From Rhabditoides inermis (taxonomy: Eukaryota > Nematoda > Chromadorea > Rhabditida > Rhabditidae): a DNA stretch of 64,000 bases. Shown one piece after another: positions 42,688-52,700 of the stretch. The stretch lies in NCBI GenBank assembly GCA_963966185.1, contig CAWZYM010000142.1:17501-81500 (forward strand), in the 5' to 3' direction. Both the position numbers and the translations under genes were made by a program. Below the pieces are notes generated by a model. The model made no database searches. It was not told the origin of the DNA and was given only the letters and a program-made list of their open reading frames with translations. Each line of letters opens with the position of its first letter. The first letter of the stretch is position 1.

Positions 42688-43238
42688 CTATGCCCTCCCT
42701 CTCTCTCTCTCTTTCTGGCTCTCTCTTTTTCCTTCACTTATTTCGATCTGGAGAATCCTTTCCTCCACCAGGCGGTTGAACTCCTCCTCGCCGACTCCAT
42801 CCTCCAGGAGGGGGCATACCCTGCCCCAATGGTGACCGCCAGTGGCCATGCACCGCTTGTTCCTGCAACGTCCTTCTTGGACGGTTTTTTCCGCGCGATT
42901 GTGACACGCCCAGGGCTGATGTGCAGGCTCCATGCACAGCAAACAGAAGTCGGAGACGACGGCATACTCCTGGAGCCTTGGCGTCGGCATGACTGATAGT
43001 CTCTTGCAGGAAATTGCCACATGCCTGTTTTTCCTGCATACGGCGCAGTGGGGTCTTAGCTGCTGGGCTGTCGCGGGGGCTGCAATTCATTTCTTCTCGA
43101 TTGCTCGACGCTGCCTATTTTACCGTTTCGCCGTCCTCCTTCCACATCCCTTGTCGGGGGGTAGTCGGGTGCTGTGTTACGGGCGCGGTTTCTCGGGTAG
43201 GCACCGTCGTTGCGATGGCTGTGCTTGTGGCTGGACAT
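42688..43238 (-). CDS. Accessory gene D: triple zinc-knuckle (nucleocapsid-like) protein
   Basis: Exon 1 is 43238-43124 (histidine- and arginine-rich start, SSHKHSHRND). The 44-bp intron (GTAAAATAG...AATTGCAG) splits a codon, and exon 2 begins at 43079. Exon 2 encodes CAVCRKNRHVAISC and CLLCMEPAHQPWAC, both exact C-x2-C-x4-H-x4-C knuckles, then a third, CRNKRCMATGGHHWGRVC, of the variant type found as the last knuckle of many BEL/Pao Gag proteins. A helical end follows (EEEFNRLVEERILQIEI). The frame stops at 42688, but a good donor (A-GTGAAG) just before that suggests another splice I could not resolve. The main Gag has no knuckles, so this may be its detached nucleocapsid. Nucleic-acid binding is inferred from the motif. 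Confidence 0.75.
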
Positions 43239-43375
43239 AGTCGATTGGGATCAGTTACGGTCCTGCAATGCGCGATTTATCTCTCGCAACCTTTGGTAAT
43301 GACGTAATACGATATCGCGTTTGATCGGTTAGTCGCGTTTGTTATGGTTAGCTTATACCGCGAGTCGTATAGATG

Positions 43376-43412
<37 letters not shown>

Positions 43413-43790
43413 CAATGACCCCTTATTGGGTCTGGGAGAGATGGTCGGGGGAGATGCCCGGGGCAGGTGCCTCCGGCGCGGCGTCTTTGGGAATGAATGC
43501 CGTTGGGGGTGGGCGGGAAGATACGCTGCGCGTGCGTCCTTCTCCTGTCATCCATCATTCATTATGGCTCCGCGCGTTATCTTATCCTCTTTCGTTTTCT
43601 CTTTTTGGTTATGAGATCAAGGTTATTAACCGTATTACTGGTATGGTTTACCGTATTCTCTAGGTTACCCGCCCTCCCATGCTCACTGGCAAATTGAACC
43701 CGTATCAATGACTATGGAATTGTATAGACAGTTTATACATATTATACACATTATATACATTATATACAATTTGTACACCACATTCGATAA
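43239..43790. other. Spacer between env and gene D
   Basis: Holds a GA microsatellite (43378-43408) and, at 43725-43775, an AT-rich run of ATTATATACA-like repeats just after the env stop. Possible polyadenylation or promoter region; nothing firmer can be said. Confidence 0.4.
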
Positions 43791-46700
43791 CTAGTAGGTT
43801 TCATTTGGGTTTGGGTGGGCGATTCCTGTTGGCAGCATCGCGAATTGTACTTGTGGCTGCTGCCTGTTGAGGCATTGCATGCAGTTTAGCTGCCATATTG
43901 TGGGCGAGAATAGCACGATGAGGAAGATAATTATTGCTATTGCGAGGATAATCGGTAGCCACTCGTCCATCGCTCTCAGAAACCTGATAGTCTTTTCGAC
44001 TGTTTCGCACAGCTGGTCCCATATCCCGATAGTTTCTGGAGCGATGTACGTTGTGCCCTTGGCTGTGTTTGCCATTGGTATGCTGCCCTCAATGTAGTCT
44101 AGCTCACCGGTTGTTGCGATTGCGATCGATTTCCCTCCGCAATGCACAGTACACGACTCTTTGACCTCGCGCTCTTCGAAATAGCGTCTGATCTTAGTCA
44201 CGTGACCGGTTTTGTCACATTGAATTGTGTCTACAAAATTGTCCGTACATTGTATCTGGGCGGCTCCCGGTACTTCCGAATGACATCTTAGTTTGAATTT
44301 TGCCCCTTTGAGGCAGTTGAAGCATCCGGTTATGGGGGACACGTCACTCACCCGGCAGGGAGTGTCGTATTGGGAATATGACAGGTTTAGTCGTTCTTGG
44401 ATGTTGAATTGAATGTGCAGCGCGTCGCGTGTTGTAATCAATTGCGGCTTCACTTGCGACGTTACCTTCAATTCAAACCCTTCGCCTATGGTTGGCAACA
44501 TGTTGTTTGGATCACGGAGGAGCGAGTAGTAGTCGGTATCTGGGCATCGGCATAAAGCATTGTCGTCTGCGAAATCGCACCTGCATCGATCTATAAACGT
44601 GCAGTGAGTTGCGTTAGAGCATCGCAGAACTGGATCCGCTTCTTCTTGTCGGATGTGTGCGATTTCTTTGTTTATGCGCAGAAATTTGTCTAGTTTAACT
44701 CGTGGTGAGTCGAAGTGAATCAATTTCATTGTCGATCCGTTGTATACCTTTTTGTTTATACTCGTGGCCATGCTATCGACAAGCTTCACTGTCTCAATCG
44801 TCTTTTCTCCGTGGGGTGGGACCGTTGTTACTTCTAGTGAAACTTCAGGCACCCAATAGTTGCACTCGATAATTTCCACTAAATCGTATGTCGTTGGCTT
44901 AGCGTATACTCTGTAGTATAGGCAGCTGCTTGACAGTGTGAGACACTTGCACAGGAGGAATCCGCATTTGTTTGTACAGTATGTTGCCCCGCTGTACTTG
45001 TTCGCTTCGCTAAACTCGCTAATGATTGTGTCCTGATCGATGTCGTTGCATTTGCCTCCGGTACACAATCCGCTCCCCGCACATCTTCTAATCGACTCAG
45101 TTTTTGTCGTTATGTTTCTGGTGTACAGAGTGCGAGAGGCTCCACAGGTCCATGTCACGTCTTTCAAGCGAATCATCGTCTTTTGCATTTTCTTACCGGG
45201 GTATTCAATGTTTATGCACACTGTTCGATCGATACTCGTAAAGAACATGTTGATTGACGTTTGGGTTGAGCATGAGTCCCGTGAGCACGTTATGGCCTCG
45301 GTCGTAATTGGGGTCGTCTTATCGCATGTCTCGGCGGTACATGCTGTGATAAAGCTTACTGCTATCGCGATCTGGGTGAGGGTCGAGAGTGACATGGACA
45401 GTGGGCGTTTAGAGTACCTCACTGATCGGTCGCTTCGTATGATGCACGTTGGTTGCTGCACGTTGAATGGGATTGGGGTGTATCTGCTGATTCCGCTCAT
45501 GTCGTCTGACTCTCTCCTTTCAACGTCAACCTGCGTCTCTTCTACCCTCTCGTCTAGCATGTTTTCGGTTGTTTCCTCTTCTTCGGCTGGTCGGGGAATG
45601 TCCTTTTTCTTCCTCCGCACGCAGCACGCAGCGGTTCTTGCGCAACATCCAGCAGATCGTCTGCACATTGTCCTATCCCTCCATGCCTTCTTTATGCGTT
45701 GCCTGCAGCGAATCAGTAGCGCCAGAAGCGTACCGGGGATTATTGTGATGAGCGCGAGGAACAGTATCGCCTTCTTTTTGTGGCAGTGAGGGTTGACTAG
45801 GGTTTGGTACATGCATATGGTACAGTGGTTTACGCTGCATAGGTCGATTCCTGGACATGTGTGCTTGATTACCTCGTTTCTTTTGCCGTTGTATTTTCTC
45901 CAAGTCACCAAGAAAGGGTGCACAATGACGTGTGCGTCCACAGGGATAGTTATTCCTTCTAACTCATCGATTGCTGCGCGCACTTCATCATTGCAAGCCT
46001 TCTCGTCCTCGTCTATGCAAACCCTGTATTTTGTGTATTCATCGGTCTTTGCGTGATCGAATAGTTGTACGCCCTCATCTGTGCACTGTATTGATCCCGA
46101 GTATGCTGGTTCGATAATCAGGAAGTGCTCTTGTGGGTGGATCACGGATCCATTCTCGTAATGATTTCCGATATAGACGCGCGTGCTTTCATTTTTTCCC
46201 GTGGATGCCTCTAACTTATCTTCGTTTGTTTCAGTCATGCCGTCCATTTCGGGTTCGGAGTCGTCATCTGCTCCGGAGAACAGCCGCTTCATCTCCTCGT
46301 CCACATAGGTGGGTTCTTCATACTCTAACTCGATTTCTTGTTGCTCGGCGAGATCTTCTATCTCCTCTCGCGTCATTTCACTTAGCTCGAGCTTTTCTTC
46401 GCTGTTCAATTCATGTGACTGAGTTAGCTTCTCCACCACGCTACCGATGGTGATGTTCAACACTTCGTTTGTTATCATTCCCATCGCTTCCTGCCCTGCC
46501 GTTTTTATAGTCGATGAAACTGCGCTTTTCAGGGATTCGCTCGCTGCCTGCTTGGCCATCTTCCTGAGTTTCTGGATCTTCGTCTCCTTTTCCGGTGAGA
46601 CCGTAGTCTGTGCCTGTTCATTATTTGTTGGTTTTTTCACTGTTCCCTTCTTCCTACCTCGGCTACGTGCTCTCGAGCGTCCAGGCCCCATGGGTGCTCG

Positions 46701-49700
46701 TGCCCTCGGTTGCCGTTTCATGCTACTAATCTCACGCTCTGCCTTTTTCAGCCCCTCCCGTATCGCGGTTGCGATGCGTTCGTCCGTGATCAGCGCCGGC
46801 CTCGCTGTCACCTTCCCCGATCTGCCTGCGCTCTGCGTCGTCGTCCTCGCTGACGCCTGGGATTTCCAGGTTCGCCCTTTGGATAGAGTCGTTGCAGATG
46901 TGGTTATTTTGGCTTTTGTCGTTGGGCTTGGGGTTGTTACACTCGTGTACTTACGGGTAGTCTCTGTCAGTGTTGTAGACTTGATCGTAGTAGACGTTTT
47001 CCGAGTGTATGGCTTTGTGGTAGTCGGTGCCGTTGTAGGTGTACTGGTAGGGATAGTCTTGGAAGTGGGGTTGGGAGGTCGTATGTAGGGTAAGTGGATT
47101 CCATCCAGCTTCGCCATTTGCACAATTCCTTCCACTGTCCTCAGGTCGTTGTTGGCGACAGCGATTGCGTACTGTTCCACGACTAACTCTGAGTATTCCC
47201 TCACTTCTGCGTTCTGTGTGTGCGCTGCCGCTCCGGATAGCAGGATCAGCATGATGCAGAACGTGAACCGGTTTGGTGCCCTTCTGTTTCTGCCCGCTCT
47301 CGATACCGAGGGTGCTGCCTTTTTGGCTGGCTCTTCCTCCTGGTCCTGAACTTGCCCTTTCGTTGCCGGTTGCTTGGTCTTCTTAGGCTCAACGTGTGGT
47401 GAGTCTATCGCCTTTTGCACAGGGTCCTCGTCCTTTTTCTGTATCTCAAGGGGGATCAGAAGGTTGATCGGTCGTGTCGTCTCGGTCACTCGACCCGTCT
47501 CGCTGCACATTGTCAATCTAACTGCGCGTACCAGTTGGTCCTTGCTCGGGATGAGCTCGGTGACTCTTCCGAGGCGCCATCGATTCCGCGGCAGCATCCG
47601 GTCCATGATGAGCACTACTTCTCCAACTTCTGGAAGCGGTTGCTTATTGTATACCTTCCTATATTTAGGGACTTCGTTGTATGTGCGATCCGATGTCATG
47701 TAGTGGTCGCGGAAGTATCTCCAGAAGCGATCTACCGCTTTTTCCAAGTTGTTGAAGCTTTCGACGATTGCTTGATGGCGCGGTTGGGGCGCCTCGAGCG
47801 GGTCGTATTCGGCAGTGGGGATGTTTGGCATTGTGAGATCGATCGGTCGCAAGACGAATAGGTTAGAGTCGTCAATTGTCTCGCTGTACTGGATGATGGG
47901 TCTGGAGTTGACGATGCGTGAGCATTGTTGCATCATCGTTTCCAGTTGCACTCTGTCTGGTGTTATTCCCTTCATTGCCGCATACAGGCTTGCCTTCCCC
48001 AGAGCCACCATTCTTTCCCATGCTCCGGCACTCCACGGTGCCATACTGATCACTCGGTGCCATTTGACATTTCTCCTTCCCAGTTCTCCGTCGAGGTATG
48101 CTGTTGGGCTTCTCGATCCCGCCTTGCCTGCCGTCAACTTCTCGGCGAGCACGAACGTGCTTCCGTTGTCTGAGAACAGTCGAAGTGGCAAAGTGTATCT
48201 CGCCGCTAGCCTCGCCAGGCTGTAGAGGAATTGATCAGTATCCATTGAGTAAATAGGTTCCATGTGAATGAGTCGAGACGATAGGCATGTGAACAGCACG
48301 ATGTATGCCTTCTCTTTCACTTGCGACGTCTCGTTCAAATAGTACACGGGCCCTGCGAAATCCACCCCGCATGCCTCGAATGGAAATGCTCTCATAGTTC
48401 TCACTTCTGGCAGTGCGGGTCTCGTTTGCATGGGGAATGGTCTTGCCTTTGCCTTTTGGCACTGTACACACTTCCGCAGTAGTGGCTTCATCGATGCTCG
48501 AAGTTTTGGAGTGAAGTAGCGGGAGTTGTACTCGGCGACGGTTGATGCGAATCCGGCGTGGAACATTTGCTGGTGTATATCGTCAACCAGTGCTTCGAAC
48601 AGTCTTGTTTTTTGGATGATGACTGGTCTTCTGAAACAGTGCTCCGAGTCCTTGATCCGTGAATACTGATAGTATATTCCGTCTTCGTCCAGCCTCACAT
48701 CCACCCGCGATCTCATTTCGAGTATTGCTGCGATGTGTGCTTGCTGGTGAATCCTGATGAGTACGTTTTTGCCGGCCGCTCTTCCCTCGACGCTCCCCTC
48801 GAACTTGGTGTAGATTTCGGGGATCTTTAGCCTTCTCCTTTCGGTGATTGGCTTGGCGATGAGTGCGAGGAATTGAATGACGTATGCAGCGGCTGCAATC
48901 ATCTTGTTGAGTACATTTGTGGCGGGTTGTGTAACCATTCTGAAGGAGTTGAGCGCCTGTGTTGCCGCTGGAATAGTTTCCTTCTTCCTTGCTGCGTGCA
49001 TCATGATGGGGTGCTTCATTGTCTCCTCCGTTACCTTCTCCTCTGTCGGATCGTCGTCGATTGGGAAGGCAATGTGCACTTCTGGCCATTCTCGTTCTTC
49101 CTTTTTGAGGAAGTCCGGTCCCTTTCTCCAGTTGCTCTCTGCGAACTCTTCGTGGGTGAGGACACGTGTCAGGTGGTCGGCGGGGTTTTGGTCCGTGCTG
49201 ACGAACCTCATGTCCGATTGCACTCCCTTTTCCTTCAGGTCCCTCAGGGTTTGATTTACTGACTTGACCCTGTTCTCCACGAACACTTCGTTCTTCTCGC
49301 GCGGTCCGTGCTGTATCCATTGAAGAGCGATCTCCGAGTCACTCATGATGCAGACGCGGACGATCTTGAGGGTTGTGTGGGAGAGAATGAAGCTGGCTAG
49401 CTTAGTTCCGACGACGATCCCGCATAGTTCCAGGTGGGGAATCGTGTTCTTTCCCTTCTCTGGCGCGAGCTTTTGCTTTGCCATCAGCATGTTGACAGCG
49501 AAGTCTCCGCTCTTTTTCTTTGATGGAGAGCGTAGGTATGCGACTGCTCCGTAGCAGTCTTTGCTGGCATCTGTGAACACCACGAGTTCGTGTGTGCTGC
49601 TGAACTTCACGTCTTCGAGCTGTCTCGGAACTGTCATGTCCGTTTCCTCGATCAATCGAATGGTGGCATCTACGACTTCCTTGTCATTGGGGTCGTAGTG

Positions 49701-52700
49701 TTTTGTGTCCCAGTCCAGTTGGTTGACTACCCAGAACTTCTTGAGCAATAGTTTCGATCCCACTGTGACTGGTGCGTACAATCCGAGGGGGTCGAACGTG
49801 CTGCCGATGACGCTGGACACGACTCGTTTCGTAGTGTAGTCGAGGTACAGGAACTTCTTCAAATCGGGCTTGCGAACTGAGTATGTATCTGCGTTCACAT
49901 CCCAGATCATTCCCAGCACCTTGGACATCCTCCCCTTCGCCAGATCCTCCTCCGGTAGCTTTTCGTATATTCCGGTTTCATTGGATGCGTACACCCTGAT
50001 ACACATTCCCATCGCCGCGAACAGCTCCTTCGACTTTTTGTACCATTCGTAGGATTCTTTGCGCGATCCGAAGGTCATGAAGAGGTTATCCACATAGAGA
50101 TTGAACTCGATGTTGTCCTTGAGGGCCTGGTCGTGGCAGTTGTGGCTCACAAAAAATTTTATCGCCTCGGCGAGGAGGTAGCCTGAAGCGTTCACTCCGA
50201 AGGGAAGTCTGGTGAATGCGAGGATCTGTATGTCCTCTCTGTTCAAGGGCTTGCTGATGTCCGTTCCGGGCTTGATGAATATCACCCTGGTCAGGTCCTG
50301 ACTCTTCTGGTTGATCAGGACTGTGTGAAACGCCGACTTTACGTCTGCTTGCATGAGGTAGGGTGCTTCCCTTGTTCTCAAGAGTATTCCGCACAAGTCC
50401 GGGAGAGTCGTCTCTCCAGCATAGACGAGGTCGTTCAGGCTGGGCTCTCCCCTTTTGTGGGAGCTACCGTTGAAGACCACTCGCGCTGGCGTAGTGTCCG
50501 ACTTGTCGTTCCAGACCACGTGGTAGGGGAGGTACATGAACACTCCGTCCCTGTCCACGTCTACTGGCTCCAAGATTCCTTTAGTTATCAAATCTTGGAA
50601 TTGTGTCTGGATCAGCTGGAATAGTCCTGGCTTCTTTTTGTTGCATGTGTTGATGAGGTGGAGGAACTGTTGCATTGCAACGTCATAGTTATCATGGAAC
50701 GGCTCTTTTGCTCTGGGTTTGAGTGGCCATTCTACCATCACTTGCCCGGTCTCGGTGATGGCGACCGTGTCGAGGAAGTGCTGTCGCACCCTCTTCTTGA
50801 TCTCGATGTCATCGATGTCCTCGAGACCCACGTTTACCACTCTCCACATGAGTTCGTTGTCCTCCTTTGTCGTTCTCATCTTGTTCATTTTCCACACCGT
50901 CATCTTGGCCTTTCCGCAGATGGTGTCTCCGAGGCTTGATTGGAGCAGCACCTTTCTGCTTGGTAGGGTTGTGGGCTGCAGGTTGCCGAATGTCGAGTAG
51001 CATTGGTCAATTCCCATTATCAGCTCCACTCTCCTAGTACCGCCGATGATCTTCGCTCCTGCATCCCTTACCGCCTTCTCGTCTTCTTGTCTAATCTGTG
51101 GTCTCGGCTCATCGAATGCCAGGTTTTCGCACACCATCACGTCTGCTGTCACCTTGACCTTGTTGTGGTACATAGTTAGACGAACGTAGTGGGTATCGAT
51201 GGTGTGTGTCTCGCCGTTCCACATTTGAAACTCGGCTTTTCTCTTTCCCGAGATGATCGGTAAGTTCAATTGTCTTGCGACTTCAGCGTCGATGCAGGAT
51301 TTTTGTGCGCCTGTGTCCACCATGATATCCATCTGTTGCAGAGCGTTGTTCCGGTGGTTTTTGACGTTCGGCGAGAAGATCATCAAGTCGCCGGCCTTCT
51401 CTCTGGCGTCGGTCTTGGCCATTCTTTGGTGGAAGGGTCGCGGGATTGTTGGGGATTGGGATCTGGAAGGTGAGTGGGAGAATTGCACCTGTTGTTTTTT
51501 ATTGTTGCCGTTTCCCTTCTTCTTGCCCTTGAATTCTTTTTTATTCTGGAATCCCTTGCCTCCTGACCCATTCTGCTGGTTGCCTTTGGCACCATTGTTT
51601 CCTTGGTTTTTCTGCCCACCTTGACTCTGGTTTCCGCCCCCTTTGCTTTGCTGTTGGGGGTTTTTCTTTTCATAGTTGTTGCTACTCTTGGCGTTCTGGT
51701 TCTGTCCGTTTTGGTTTCTTTGTTGGGATTGTCCTCTTCGGAACTTCCCTTTCTTTTGAAATCCACCATTGCCTCCGGATTGTCCACCATTACCTTGGTT
51801 TTGCTGATTGCCATTTTGACCGTTCCCCCCACCTTTTTTCCCATTTTGGTATGGTTTCTTCGACTGCGAGCGGCCCTTGTGGCCCCCCTTCTCCTTTGCC
51901 ATCATCTGTCTGCCTCTGGTAAAGGTCTCGAAGTTCTTCTCGGTGTCTTCGTATTCGGTCACGATTCTTTCTAGCTCTTTGAGGAATTTCTTGACGTTTC
52001 CGTCTGCTCTTACCTCAGCTGCCATCAGCTTTCCCCAGAATCTTTTCGGAAACCTTCTTGTTATCTCGGTTGTGAGATCGTTCCCACGGACCCTTGTGAG
52101 TTCCATGAGCTGCACCATGATCGCTTTGATCGTGTTGTATGTCGCTTTCACTGAGGCGTAGTGATCGCTGGCGGGCTGGGTGGCCCTGAACTCGTCCCAG
52201 AGGGATTTGATCAATTTTGTCTCGCTCCCGTACGCTCTCTTCAAGGCTGTCATGGCTGGCTTGTAATTCTCCGCGCTCATTCCGAAGTGGTTGATCACTC
52301 CAGCCGCCTCTCTCTTGCAACACTGCTTGAGCTTCGTGAGTTTCACTATATCGCTTTGGCCCTCCATCAGTGCCGTGAAGGTCTGGTAGAACAGTTTCCA
52401 CTGCTTGACCGACCCATCAAACTCAGGCATGTCGATGATGTTGGATAGAGCCATGGTAGTGAAAATTCGGGGGTCGATCGATCGGTTTCGCCTCTCTCGG
52501 GACTTGGCTCTCCTCCTCTCCCTCTTTTCTTTCTTTTTCTCCCTCTTCTTGTTTTTTGCCTTCCTCCTTCCCTTATTCTTTTCAGATGCCGACTGGCTCG
52601 TCGTCGAGGAGGTCGAGGTCGATGTGGTTGATGAGGAGGAGGACGAGTCGGATGAGGAGTCGGAGTCCGAGGATTCGTCGGATGAAGTGGAGGAGGACGA

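Noticed and set aside
45040..45789. 249-codon plus-strand frame antisense to env, and other long frames opposite gag-pol-env
   Set aside because: They shadow the sense coding frame, with no splice sites, start context or domains of their own.
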